A stretch of 64,000 nt of DNA from Cohnella hashimotonis (GCF_030014955.1 NZ_JAGRPV010000001.1:8271501-8335500), one strand, 5' to 3'. Positions 1 through 7,507 are shown, counted from the stretch's first letter. The notes: generated by a model not told the origin, from the sequence alone. Translations and numbers: made by a program.

Positions 1-9
1 CATGTCGAG

Positions 10-495
10 ATGAGCCACCAGGATTTGCAGGACCGGCTGAGCCATGCGAACGGCCAGACGGACAGGCTGAACCGGGACCTTAAAAATCTGGGCAAGGTGG
101 TCGAGGAGCGCGAGAAAAGCATTCAGGAGCTAGAGCAGCGATTGCTCGACAAGAACCTGAAGGTGGATCAGATGATGGAGGATTACCGGGAGCTGCAGGC
201 CGCGCTTACCGGCGAGATCGAGGAGCTCAAGGGCATCGTCGAGCTTGAGCGCCAGAACTATGGCGGCTTGCTCCAGAAGTACAACGGTACCTCCGCGGAG
301 AAAAACAGGAAGATCGGCGAGCTTGAGGAAAAAAACGAGCGGCTCGAAGCGGAGCTCGCCCAGATGAAGCAGAAGTTCGAAGCGCTGCGTCAGGAGAAGA
401 CGCATCTGCTGACGATCGTGAACGACTTCACCAACCGGCTCTCCTCTCCGTTCGCATCGAGCGCAGGCCAGCTGGATAACGTCTCCGCCGACTAA
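10..495 (+). CDS. Coiled-coil protein, hypothetical (5' end uncertain)
   Basis: The product has at most 161 residues in view and is almost entirely charged heptad-like helix, rich in Glu, Lys, Gln and Leu, from about residue 5 to 135; the last 25 residues are Ser/Ala-rich and probably flexible. No signal peptide, membrane segment or catalytic motif is visible. The frame stays open to the left edge, so the ATG at 10 may be internal and the gene could begin outside the window. It is followed 38 bases later by the polysaccharide deacetylase gene on the same strand, so the two may be cotranscribed. I do not recognise a family; a structural or scaffold role is only a guess. Confidence 0.6.
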   Translation: MSHQDLQDRLSHANGQTDRLNRDLKNLGKVVEEREKSIQELEQRLLDKNLKVDQMMEDYRELQAALTGEIEELKGIVELERQNYGGLLQKYNGTSAEKNRKIGELEEKNERLEAELAQMKQKFEALRQEKTHLLTIVNDFTNRLSSPFASSAGQLDNVSAD

Positions 496-533
496 GGCTT
501 TAGAATCGGGATCGGGAACAGAAGGGCGAAGGC

Positions 534-1862
534 ATGGAAACCTACAGCATACAGGTAATGGAGCTGCTGTCGCTCGTGCGGACCTCTGACGGCAGGCACC
601 GGATTGAATTAGGCGTGGCCCGCGAGGACAGGCAGGATACATACGAGATCGATATCGACGAGCATACTTATTCGGAACTGGAAGCCTTGCGGCCGCTGGA
701 CGGCGGCAGGGCGAGGCTCTCGCCATACCCCAAGTGGGATCCGTACCGGCAGACTTATTATAGCGCGCTGATCAAGACGACGAGCGCGTCGAGAGACACG
801 CTGTATTTTGCATGCAGCGAGGCGTATATGGAACAGGTCCGCCGGATTCTGCAGGCTGAACCTTTGCCGCTCGCGACCGGCGGCGCAGATCGCGAGAGCA
901 GGCAAGGACAGCCGGTCCGTCGCCTAGCTCCGCTCTTGCGCCGGGTTGCGGCCCAACGTTCGCGGCTATCCGCGCTGATTCTCCTGCTGCTGTGCGGGGC
1001 GGTGGCCGTTCTTTACGTCTCGGCCGGCGGGAAGGCGGATGCGCTGCCGGGCGGAGAGGGACGAGGAGCGGCGGCGAAGCCGATCAGCGTTGCTGCGCCT
1101 AGCGCCCCGACGGTGCCGATCGCTTCGGGGGACACCTTGAAGGATACGGCGACCTATGCCGATGTCCATGCAGACGATCACGGGGATGCCCACGCGCAAG
1201 TGACGGCGGATCCCGTCGCGCAGACGGCGCAGGCGCAAGCTTCGCTCCAACAGGGCGCCAAGGCAACCGGGTACGTCATCGTGGACATCGACGAGAAGAA
1301 GAAATTTTACGGACTGCCCAAGGACGAGGTCGCTTTGACCTTCGATGACGGACCTTCCCCGCTCACGAAGAAGATCGTGGACATTTTGACCGATCACAAG
1401 ATTGCGGCGACATTCCTGTTCGTCGGGAAAAACGCGGAGCGCCATCCGGAAGGCGTGGTCTACGCGCACGCGCACGGTATGTCGATCGGGAACCACTCCT
1501 GGGATCATAGCGTGCTGACCAAAGCCTCGGCGAAGGAGCAGAGCAAAAATCTGTCCATGACGAGCGACCTGCTGGAATCTCTGACGAAGGTACCGGTGAC
1601 CCTATTCCGGCCGCCCTACGGCGCCGTCAATGACGTGCTCGCCTCCACAGCCGCGAAGCAGCGGATGAAGACGCTCCTGTGGAATCGGGATCCGGAGGAT
1701 TGGAACGCCAAGAACGCCGAGGATATCATCCGGTACTTCCGCGAGGTTGAGTCCGCCGGCGGCGTGTATGTCATGCACGAGGACAAGCATACCGTGGAGG
1801 CATTGCCCGCCATCATCAAATATTTAAAAGAGAAGCATTTAAAATTCGTTATTTTTAAATAG
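534..1862 (+). CDS. Membrane-anchored polysaccharide deacetylase (NodB domain)
   Basis: This 442-residue protein ends in a NodB/CE4 domain (about 260-442) that removes N-acetyl groups from peptidoglycan or another polysaccharide. The metal and catalytic motifs are visible: TFDDGP at 269-274, the HSWDHS metal motif with His321 and His325, RPPYG near 359-363 and a late MHED. A transmembrane segment lies at about 146-163, followed by an Ala/His/Asp-rich linker to 245, so the enzyme domain should face outside. The first 140 residues have no signal peptide and look like a separate cytoplasmic domain of unknown family, which is unusual for a CE4 enzyme. A good intrinsic terminator follows. Confidence 0.88.
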   Translation: METYSIQVMELLSLVRTSDGRHRIELGVAREDRQDTYEIDIDEHTYSELEALRPLDGGRARLSPYPKWDPYRQTYYSALIKTTSASRDTLYFACSEAYMEQVRRILQAEPLPLATGGADRESRQGQPVRRLAPLLRRVAAQRSRLSALILLLLCGAVAVLYVSAGGKADALPGGEGRGAAAKPISVAAPSAPTVPIASGDTLKDTATYADVHADDHGDAHAQVTADPVAQTAQAQASLQQGAKATGYVIVDIDEKKKFYGLPKDEVALTFDDGPSPLTKKIVDILTDHKIAATFLFVGKNAERHPEGVVYAHAHGMSIGNHSWDHSVLTKASAKEQSKNLSMTSDLLESLTKVPVTLFRPPYGAVNDVLASTAAKQRMKTLLWNRDPEDWNAKNAEDIIRYFREVESAGGVYVMHEDKHTVEALPAIIKYLKEKHLKFVIFK

Positions 1863-1880
1863 CATTACGGTTGAAAAGCG

Positions 1881-1906
1881 CGGCTCCCCCACGGGAGCCG
1901 TTTTTT
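1881..1906 (+). terminator. Intrinsic terminator after the deacetylase gene
   Basis: A GC-rich stem, CGGCTCCC pairing with GGGAGCCG, is followed directly by six T residues on the plus strand. It lies 19 bases after the deacetylase stop and also separates it from the convergent DUF2306 gene. Confidence 0.85.
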
Positions 1907-1918
1907 GGCGTTTAAGCG

Positions 1919-2569
1919 CTACTGGTGCGTGAACGTCCCGGTCTTCTGCGGCTTCCCGGCAGTCCGCCGGACGATGAGCTCCGCGATCGCGATCAGGATC
2001 AGGATCGTGGCATAGACGCTGACGGCGTACGCCGTCTCGTAGCGCATGCCGAGCAGGCGCGTCAGCACCGTTTCCGCCAGGTGAATGGTCACATTCGTGA
2101 AACAGAACGCGTAGCTGCGGATCATCCATTGGCGGTGCCGGACGACCTGCCGGCGTCTGATTTGCACCAGCGCGGTAACCGTCACGGCGATCCAGATCAG
2201 GTTCAGCAAGTTAAACGCCATCGAGACCGGACGTCCTCCGGTAGCGTAAGGCGCCATGTACCCGGACGTGATGCAGACTCCAAGTACGCTTATTATATAA
2301 GCGTACCCGACGGACCGGTGCCGGCGTCTGCGTCCGCGAGCGGGCGGGTTCGCGAAGTTAAGCGCTCCCGCCAGAAGCGCCAGACAGGCGAATGCAATAT
2401 GGATATCGAGCACGCGCAGCCATGCCGGCAGCCGCAGCTGATGCGCGATGCCGGTCTTGTGCGAGAGAAAGGAGACGGCGCCGGGATCGATCGCGAACCG
2501 GTTCAGAAGCGTCCAGGCGACGAGCCCGGCCGAGAGGACGATGACAAGGCGGTAAGGTTTATCAATCAT
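1919..2569 (-). CDS. DUF2306-like multi-pass membrane protein
   Basis: The predicted product has 216 residues and about six hydrophobic segments. Its pattern fits DUF2306 predicted membrane proteins: a first helix after MIDKPYR, a conserved DIHIAF stretch, RHRSVGY and RHRQWMIRSYA, with spaced His residues that could bind a cofactor. Function is not established for the family. I chose the ATG at 2569 because its bases overlap the stop of the upstream 42-residue reading frame (translational coupling); an in-frame extension to 2794 is polar and unlike a membrane protein. The gene points away from the OmpR/HK pair at 2924-4689, which is a plausible regulator. Confidence 0.75.
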   Translation of the reverse strand: MIDKPYRLVIVLSAGLVAWTLLNRFAIDPGAVSFLSHKTGIAHQLRLPAWLRVLDIHIAFACLALLAGALNFANPPARGRRRRHRSVGYAYIISVLGVCITSGYMAPYATGGRPVSMAFNLLNLIWIAVTVTALVQIRRRQVVRHRQWMIRSYAFCFTNVTIHLAETVLTRLLGMRYETAYAVSVYATILILIAIAELIVRRTAGKPQKTGTFTHQ

Positions 2570-2690
2570 GGCCGCGTCTGCGGAAGCTCCGTCCTTCGCG
2601 CAGGCGGGCGAACCGGAAGGCGACGAAGACGAGCAGCGAGATCCCGAACCACAAGTTGGCCGAGAGCAAGAGTTGACTTTGGAACGACAT
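2562..2690 (-). CDS. 42-residue single-pass membrane micro-protein
   Basis: Reading the minus strand from the ATG at 2690 gives MSFQSQLLLSANLWFGISLL, a hydrophobic segment to about residue 25, and then a very basic tail (RFARLREGRSFRRRGHD). A clear AAAGGAGAG ribosome binding site lies 7-9 bases upstream. Its TGA stop overlaps the start of the DUF2306 gene, so the two are probably translated together. Topology rules predict the Arg-rich tail inside the cell. No family is recognised. It could be an accessory subunit of the DUF2306 protein or a leader that sets its translation. Confidence 0.6.
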   Translation of the reverse strand: MSFQSQLLLSANLWFGISLLVFVAFRFARLREGRSFRRRGHD

Positions 2691-2714
2691 GCGAATCTCT
2701 CCTTTGATGGGGGT

Positions 2715-2741
2715 TGTAAAGCTTGTAAAGCTGGTGAAGTT
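2715..2741. repeat. Three 9-bp direct repeats just upstream of the micro-protein gene
   Basis: TTGTAAAGC occurs twice in tandem (2715-2723 and 2724-2732), followed by a diverged third copy (2733-2741). The block lies directly in front of the ribosome binding site of the minus-strand operon. Short tandem direct repeats are typical of OmpR-family binding sites, and the divergent neighbour is an OmpR-family regulator; the assignment is inference. Confidence 0.4.
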
Positions 2742-2788
2742 TCCCCACTAACTGTAAGCGGAAAGTGTCCCGAATCGGGAAGCGCAAT

Positions 2789-2819
2789 CGTCACGAAACC
2801 ATCAACGAGCCGTCACGAA
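2789..2819. promoter_or_regulatory. Direct repeat CGTCACGAA, 22-bp spacing
   Basis: CGTCACGAA appears at 2789-2797 and again at 2811-2819, two helical turns apart, in the divergent intergenic region upstream of the response-regulator gene. This geometry suits two regulator dimers binding the same DNA face, perhaps the OmpR-type regulator encoded next to it. No clear -35/-10 pair was identified. Confidence 0.4.
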
Positions 2820-2923
2820 GCGAGTGGGTGAGGCGTCCGACGGAACGGGGATGCTATACTGGCTTTAAGAAAAGCGAGCGGGACTCGCGTGAGCGGCGGT
2901 ACGCGCAAGGGAGGATGGGGAGC

Positions 2924-3619
2924 ATGCGGCAACGGACGATTTTGGCCGTGGACGACGACGAGAGCATCGTGGAGCTGATGCGGGATTTTCTGGAGAACGA
3001 CGGCTTCCGCGTGCTCACGGCGCGCCATGCCGAGGAGGCGATGGCGCGATTCCAATCGTCCGACGTGCATCTGATCCTGCTGGATATCATGATGCCGGGG
3101 CAGGACGGCTTTGAATTCTGCCGCAGGATCCGTGCCGTCAGCGGCGTGCCGATTCTGTTCCTCAGCGCGCGGGACGACGACATGCACAAAATCCGGGGGC
3201 TCGGGATCGGCGGCGACGATTATATCGTCAAGACAGCCTCTCCCAGCGAGATCGTCGCGCGGGTAAAGGCGGCATTGCGGCGGGCGGAAGCGCCCCCGAC
3301 GCATGCCGCCGTGCCGCGGCTGCTCGACTTCGGCCGTCTGCAGGTGGATCCGGCCAGCCGCGACGTGAAAGTAGACGGCGCCAGCGTGCCGCTCACGCCG
3401 AGGGAGTACGACCTGCTCCTGTTGCTTTGCGAGCATCCCGGCCAAGTGATCACTTATGAGCAGCTGCTCCGGCAATTCTGGGAGGGCATCGGCGACAAGC
3501 ATACCGTTCGCGTCCATATCGCCCGGCTGCGGGAGAAGATTGAGATCGACCCCGAGCAGCCCGGCTACGTGGCGAACGTATGGGGCGTCGGCTATCGCTT
3601 CGGGGGCAGGCCCCGATGA
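2924..3619 (+). CDS. OmpR/PhoB-family response regulator
   Basis: The 231-residue product has a receiver domain (about 4-117) with the acidic pair DDDE near the start, the phosphoacceptor in LLDIMMPGQDG and a switch Lys in IVKTAS, followed by a winged-helix DNA-binding domain (about 130-230) with the family's TPREYDLL and GVGYRF stretches. I chose the ATG at 2924 because AAGGGAGG lies 9 bases upstream; the in-frame ATG at 2915 would sit directly on that site. The last four bases overlap the start of the kinase gene (ATGA), so the pair forms an operon. Likely targets are itself and the divergent DUF2306 operon. Confidence 0.92.
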   Translation: MRQRTILAVDDDESIVELMRDFLENDGFRVLTARHAEEAMARFQSSDVHLILLDIMMPGQDGFEFCRRIRAVSGVPILFLSARDDDMHKIRGLGIGGDDYIVKTASPSEIVARVKAALRRAEAPPTHAAVPRLLDFGRLQVDPASRDVKVDGASVPLTPREYDLLLLLCEHPGQVITYEQLLRQFWEGIGDKHTVRVHIARLREKIEIDPEQPGYVANVWGVGYRFGGRPR

Positions 3620-4689
3620 GGCGCGTGCGCATTCGAGGCTTCCTGGCGCTCGCGCTGCTGACGGTTCTGACCCTCTCCTGGACGACGTACATGATCGCAG
3701 CGATCGCGGAGACCGGATCGCTGCATCTGGGGGAAGGGAGGCCAAGCCGGGCAGGCATCTGGATCGCCGCGCTGGCCGGCGCGCTGCTGGCCGCCGTCTT
3801 TCTCGGGTATGGCCTGCGCCGGTGGATCGTGAAGCCGCTCGAAGCGATGGGGCGGGGCGCGCGGGAGATCGCTGGCGGAGACCTGGACGTCGCCCTGCCC
3901 GACTCCCGGATCCGGGAGATCGCGGAGGTGCGGGACGGGTTTGAGGCGATGGTCGCGGGACTCCGTCAATCGCTGGCGGACCGGGAGGCGCTGGAGGAGG
4001 AGCGGCGTTTTTTCATCGGGGCGATCGCCCACGATCTGCGGACGCCGCTGTTCGCGCTGAGAGGGTACCTCGAGGGACTCGAGCAAGGGATCGCCGCTTC
4101 GCCCGAGCAGGCGAAAAAGTATGTGACGGTATGTCAGGACAAGGCCGGCCAGTTGGATCGTCTGGTATCGGATCTGTTCGCGTTCGTGAAGACGGAATAT
4201 CCCTTGACGGCTCATGCGGGAGATTCGCTGGACTTGGGGGAAGAGGTCCGTCGCGCTGTCGAAGGGGTGCGCGGAGCCGCGCATGCAAAGGAGATATCGG
4301 TGGTGGCGGAACCTCCGGGCAACGGACCGATCCTTGTACGAGGCGACGCCCATCAGCTCTCCCGTGCCTTCGGCAATCTGCTGGACAACGCGGTGAGGCA
4401 TACCCCGCCGCAGGGGACCGTTGTCGTGCGATGCAGACCGGAGGGCGAGCGGATTCTGGTGATCGTCATGGATACCGGTTCGGGGTTCGCTCCCGAGGAT
4501 CTGTCCCGCGTCTTCGAGCCCCTGTATCGGGGCGAATCGTCGCGCAGCAGGGACACGGGCGGGGCGGGGCTCGGCCTGGCCATCGCGCGGCGCATCTTCC
4601 GGGCGCATGGAGGCGACCTGATCGCTGCCAACCGGCCGGGAGGAGGAGCGGAGCTTGCTGGCTGGATCCCGCGGGTACGCGACTGGTGA
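3616..4689 (+). CDS. Sensor histidine kinase, partner of the OmpR regulator
   Basis: The 357-residue protein has two membrane helices (about 8-30 and 47-67) enclosing a very short outside loop, then HAMP (68-120), a dimerization domain with the phospho-His in IAHDLRTP (His139), and an ATPase domain with the N box in NLLDNAVRHTPP and the G boxes MDTGSGF and GGAGLGLAI. The short sensor loop suggests it senses within the membrane or through a partner protein, for example the DUF2306/micro-protein pair next door. The start overlaps the regulator's stop by four bases. Confidence 0.9.
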   Translation: MRRVRIRGFLALALLTVLTLSWTTYMIAAIAETGSLHLGEGRPSRAGIWIAALAGALLAAVFLGYGLRRWIVKPLEAMGRGAREIAGGDLDVALPDSRIREIAEVRDGFEAMVAGLRQSLADREALEEERRFFIGAIAHDLRTPLFALRGYLEGLEQGIAASPEQAKKYVTVCQDKAGQLDRLVSDLFAFVKTEYPLTAHAGDSLDLGEEVRRAVEGVRGAAHAKEISVVAEPPGNGPILVRGDAHQLSRAFGNLLDNAVRHTPPQGTVVVRCRPEGERILVIVMDTGSGFAPEDLSRVFEPLYRGESSRSRDTGGAGLGLAIARRIFRAHGGDLIAANRPGGGAELAGWIPRVRDW

Positions 4690-4750
4690 CCGGGCGTTCC
4701 TGCGAGCTTCGACAAATTCGGCAAGGTCAATATGGGGTTCTTCATTTTTT

Positions 4751-4789
4751 GAGAACGATCGGTAAAAATAATTCTTTACTGATCGTTCC
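4751..4789. promoter_or_regulatory. Inverted pair of TetR-type operator elements
   Basis: GAGAACGATCGGTAAA (4751-4766) is mirrored by TTTACTGATCGTTCCC (4774-4789), whose complement is GGGAACGATCAGTAAA. The same 16-base word recurs upstream of the TetR gene, and its GAACGATCGTTC core recurs before two other genes in this region, so these are probably TetR binding sites controlling the gene at 4894. Confidence 0.6.
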
Positions 4790-4846
4790 CGTTATGCTAA
4801 TCTGTATTCAGCAGCAAGAACGAGGAACGACAAGCGGCATCCATTT

Positions 4847-4862
4847 GAGAATGATCGTTCTC
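4847..4862. promoter_or_regulatory. TetR-type operator upstream of the STAS-like gene
   Basis: GAGAATGATCGTTCTC is a palindrome with a single imperfect position, 31 bases before the ATG at 4894. It shares the GATCGTTC half-site with the sites at 4751-4789 and 6005-6018. Placement between promoter and start suits repression. Confidence 0.6.
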
Positions 4863-4893
4863 TAAAAAGAATTGGGCGAAGGAGCTGGACGAC

Positions 4894-5310
4894 ATGCGTT
4901 ATTTTGAATCCAAGCATGGAAAGGTCTCGTGGGACGAGGAATTGAGAAGTGTCATTATCGAGTGGAATGGCTTCGCATACGGCGAGGAGTTCCAGACGAT
5001 TCTGCTCAAGGGCGCGGATCTGCTGAAGCTGCGGTACGGCAGCAAGGTGCTGATGGATACGCGCGAAGGATCGGCGATCAAGACCGAGGACAAGGCGTGG
5101 ATCGGCGAGTTCTTTATCCGGCGGGCGTACGAGAGCGGCCTTCGCCATCTGGCCATGCTCGAACCGCACAGCTTGATCGCCAAGATGAGCGTGAACCGCA
5201 CGGTAGATGGCCTCGGCACGCTGCCGTACCGCCAAGAGAGCTTCTCCGACAGGGAAGAAGCCGTGGCTTGGCTGTCCGCGCAGGGACGGGAGCTGCGCGC
5301 GATCGGCTGA
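4894..5310 (+). CDS. Small STAS/SpoIIAA-like protein, function unknown
   Basis: The 138-residue soluble protein has alternating strand and helix character: a first beta pair (MRYFESKHGKVSWDEELRSV), a helix with FQTILLKGADLLK, a strand with SKVLMDTREGSAI, and a C-terminal helix EEAVAWLSAQGREL. This resembles SpoIIAA-like/STAS-fold proteins, which often act as small binding modules, but the match is by pattern only. GAAGGAG lies 9 bases before the start. Operators matching those of the TetR gene flank its promoter, so it probably belongs to that regulon and is made when the inducer is present. Confidence 0.6.
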   Translation: MRYFESKHGKVSWDEELRSVIIEWNGFAYGEEFQTILLKGADLLKLRYGSKVLMDTREGSAIKTEDKAWIGEFFIRRAYESGLRHLAMLEPHSLIAKMSVNRTVDGLGTLPYRQESFSDREEAVAWLSAQGRELRAIG

Positions 5311-5348
5311 CCGTAAGGCAGGGCGGCTCGAACGTTTTGCGCTCATTC

Positions 5349-5377
5349 TTTACCGTTCGTTCCCATAATGATATGAT
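5349..5377 (+). promoter_or_regulatory. Promoter of the TetR gene with overlapping operator
   Basis: TTTACC (5349-5354) and TATGAT (5372-5377) are separated by 17 bases and form a reasonable sigma-A promoter. The -35 and spacer lie inside TTTACCGTTCGTTCCC (5349-5364), a copy of the element seen at 4774-4789. Overlap of operator and promoter indicates autorepression. Confidence 0.6.
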
Positions 5378-5396
5378 GGGGAAGGAGGGGATTTTA

Positions 5397-5975
5397 ATGG
5401 CCAGAAGCAAAGAGTTCGAAGAAGCCGCCGTCCTGGAAAAAGCGATGAAGCTGTTCTGGGAGCAAGGCTACGAGAAGACGTCCCTTAACGATCTCGTCGC
5501 GCATATGGGGATCCACCGCAGGAGCCTTTACGATACTTTTACCGACAAGCACACCTTGTTCCTGAAGGCGATGGAGCGGTTCGAGGACCGGATCGGCGCC
5601 AGACTGGCGGCCGGTGTCAAGCAATCGAAGACGGCCGGCGAAGCGCTGCGGTTCGTCTTCGGCTTCATCATCCACGGCGAGGAGGACGCGCCTGCCGGCT
5701 GCATGCTCGTGAACTCGGCCGCCGAACTGGCACTGCGGGACGCAGAGGTGGACGCCAAAGCCCGGGAAGCGTTCGCGAACACGGAGCGGCTGCTGGAGGA
5801 GATCGTCTCATGGGGGCAGGACAGCGGGGAATTCGCCAAGCGTTACGGCGCGGCGGAATGGGCCGAGTATCTGCAAAACGCGTTGACCGGACTTCGCGTC
5901 ATGACGCGGACGACGGTCGCGAAGGAGAAGCTCGAGCGGGTTGCCGAGCTAACGATGCGTAATCTGGAGCGGTGA
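5397..5975 (+). CDS. TetR/AcrR-family transcriptional repressor
   Basis: The 192-residue product has an N-terminal TetR helix-turn-helix (about 6-55: MKLFWEQGYEKTSLNDLV, MGIHRRSLYDTFTDK) and an all-helical ligand domain with GCMLVNSAAEL and a closing dimer helix. Start at ATG 5397: AAGGAGG is 8 bases upstream; longer in-frame starts overlap the promoter. It sits between its probable targets, the STAS-like gene and the flavodoxin-fold reductase, all three preceded by GAACGATCGTTC-like operators. By analogy with TetR proteins next to quinone reductases, the signal may be a quinone or other electrophile; this is inference. Confidence 0.9.
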   Translation: MARSKEFEEAAVLEKAMKLFWEQGYEKTSLNDLVAHMGIHRRSLYDTFTDKHTLFLKAMERFEDRIGARLAAGVKQSKTAGEALRFVFGFIIHGEEDAPAGCMLVNSAAELALRDAEVDAKAREAFANTERLLEEIVSWGQDSGEFAKRYGAAEWAEYLQNALTGLRVMTRTTVAKEKLERVAELTMRNLER

Positions 5976-6004
5976 TCGCATCGTCTTTTTTTTTTCAGAA
6001 TTAT

Positions 6005-6018
6005 AGAACGATCGTTCT
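6005..6018. promoter_or_regulatory. Perfect TetR-type palindrome upstream of the reductase gene
   Basis: AGAACGATCGTTCT is a perfect 14-base palindrome 27 bases before the ATG at 6046, just after a run of ten T residues near 5986-5995 that may end the TetR transcript. It is the clearest version of the operator and defines the core as GAACGATCGTTC. Confidence 0.65.
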
Positions 6019-6045
6019 CAATATCGAATCAAAGGAGCATGTCTG

Positions 6046-6606
6046 ATGAAAACGTTGGTAATCGTCGCACATCCGAATCTGTCGCAGTCCAAAATCAACC
6101 GCGCCTGGACCGAACGCGCGAAACAGCTGCCCGACACGACCGTACACGAGCTCTATCGCGCTTATCCCGATGGCCGGATCGATGTCCGCGGCGAGCAAGC
6201 ATTGCTGGACGTCCATGACCGAATCATTTTTCAATATCCGCTGTACTGGTACAGTACGCCTCCACTGCTCAAGCAGTGGTTCGACGAGGTGCTGGAACCA
6301 GGCTGGGCGTTCGGTCCAGGCGGGGTGCATCTGAAGGACAAGGAGATCGGGATCGCGATCTCCACCGCCGGAACGGCGGCTTCGTATCGGCCGGGCGGAT
6401 ACAATCTGTTCACGATCAGGGATATCGCCAAGCCGGTCGAAGCGCTCGCGAACTACGTCGGCGCGCACTACCTGCCGCCATTTGCGATCCATGACGCAAG
6501 GCACGTGACGGATGAGCAGCTGGCCGAGAGCGAAGCCGAATACGTTCATCATCTGGCGACCGCGCGTCGTGTCGGTGCCGCGGATCTGGTCGCGAACAAT
6601 CGTTAA
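6046..6606 (+). CDS. NAD(P)H:quinone reductase, flavodoxin fold (YwrO/KefF type)
   Basis: The 186-residue protein matches flavin-binding NAD(P)H dehydrogenase (quinone) proteins: the first strand MKTLVIVAHPNLSQSKINRA, the FQYPLYWYSTPPLLKQWFDEV segment that contacts FMN and the ring substrate, GWAFGP, and STAGT plus YRPGGYN for the flavin pocket. It would reduce quinones or similar electrophiles with two electrons from NAD(P)H in the cytoplasm. AAAGGAG lies 8 bases upstream. The palindrome at 6005-6018 places it under the adjacent TetR repressor, which is common for detoxifying reductases of this family. Confidence 0.85.
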   Translation: MKTLVIVAHPNLSQSKINRAWTERAKQLPDTTVHELYRAYPDGRIDVRGEQALLDVHDRIIFQYPLYWYSTPPLLKQWFDEVLEPGWAFGPGGVHLKDKEIGIAISTAGTAASYRPGGYNLFTIRDIAKPVEALANYVGAHYLPPFAIHDARHVTDEQLAESEAEYVHHLATARRVGAADLVANNR

Positions 6607-6609
6607 CGA

Positions 6610-6712
6610 AGCGAAGAATTTGAAAGAAGCGAAGGATTTAAAGAACCGAGGTTTTAAAGAAGCGAAGGATTTAACAAGCAGCGACCTTTAACGAGGCGAT
6701 CACATAAAACTT
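6610..6712. repeat. Degenerate 16-18 bp direct repeats between reductase and SDR genes
   Basis: About six units of the form AAGCGAAGGATTTAAAG follow one another, with two near-identical copies (GAAGCGAAGGATTTAA) and increasingly diverged ones. No reading frame or strong hairpin runs through them. They fill most of the 133-base gap before the SDR gene. Confidence 0.55.
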
Positions 6713-6739
6713 TAAACCGAAACGAGGAGGCAATTCATC

Positions 6740-7456
6740 ATGGCAAACCAAGACAAAATCGCGTTAGTAACCGGTGCAAGCGGCGGAATCGGGCTTGAGG
6801 TCGCCAGGCAGTTGGGCCGTCAGGGGATTACGGTGCTCGTGTCGGCGCGCACGATCGGCGCCGCCGAGAAGGCTGCGGCCGAGCTGCGTGAAGAAGGCAT
6901 CGATGCGGCGGGGGTCGAGCTGGAAGTGACCAATGCCGCGCATATCGCGGAGCTGGCCCGGTATATTGCGCATGAATACGGCCGCTTGGACATTCTGGTC
7001 AACAACGCGGGGATCTGGGCGGAGAGCGGCGCGTACGAAGGCGACGCGTTCCGGGATACGTTCGAGGTGAACACGTTCGCGCCGTTCCTCATTACGGAGA
7101 CGCTGATGCCGCTGCTGCTCAAGAGCGACGCGGGGCGCATCGTGAACCAGAGCAGCGCGCTTGGCTCGATTCACTTCATCCTGAACAACGAGCTCGCGCA
7201 GCGGATCGCCACCCCGGCCTACGCGGCCTCCAAAGCAGCGCTCAACATGCTGACGGCTTACTGGTCGCAACGGTCGAAAGGCACGAGCTTGAAGGTCAAT
7301 TCGGTTCACCCGGGTCTGGTAAAGACGCGCATGGGCGGCGACAAAGCGGAGCTGACTGCGGAGGAAGGCGCGGTCACGGCCGTTCGCCTGGCGACGCTGC
7401 CCGAAGACGGGCCGACCGGCGGGTTTTACTACATGGACAGCGAGCTTCCTTGGTAA
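6740..7456 (+). CDS. Short-chain dehydrogenase/reductase (SDR)
   Basis: This 238-residue protein is a classical SDR: the nucleotide-binding TGASGGIG near residue 11, NNAGIW, the catalytic Ser in NQSSALGS, and Tyr/Lys in AYAASKAAL, followed by the VHPGLVKTRMGG segment. It would oxidise or reduce a small carbonyl or alcohol with NAD(P)(H); sequence resembles carbonyl reductase-like SDRs, but the substrate cannot be read. GAGGAGG lies 9 bases before the start. It follows the quinone reductase on the same strand and may be part of the same stress response, though no operator is visible directly in front of it. Confidence 0.9.
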   Translation: MANQDKIALVTGASGGIGLEVARQLGRQGITVLVSARTIGAAEKAAAELREEGIDAAGVELEVTNAAHIAELARYIAHEYGRLDILVNNAGIWAESGAYEGDAFRDTFEVNTFAPFLITETLMPLLLKSDAGRIVNQSSALGSIHFILNNELAQRIATPAYAASKAALNMLTAYWSQRSKGTSLKVNSVHPGLVKTRMGGDKAELTAEEGAVTAVRLATLPEDGPTGGFYYMDSELPW

Positions 7457-7466
7457 GAGAAAACAA

Positions 7467-7507
7467 AAACTGCGCTGCAGGTCCTTCCCGGACATGCAGC
7501 GCAGTTT
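7467..7507. terminator. Bidirectional terminator between convergent genes
   Basis: A 13-base perfect stem (AAACTGCGCTGCA with TGCAGCGCAGTTT) lies between the SDR gene and the convergent stalk-domain gene. The A-rich left flank gives a T tract on the minus strand, so it should stop the minus-strand gene most efficiently. Confidence 0.85.
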
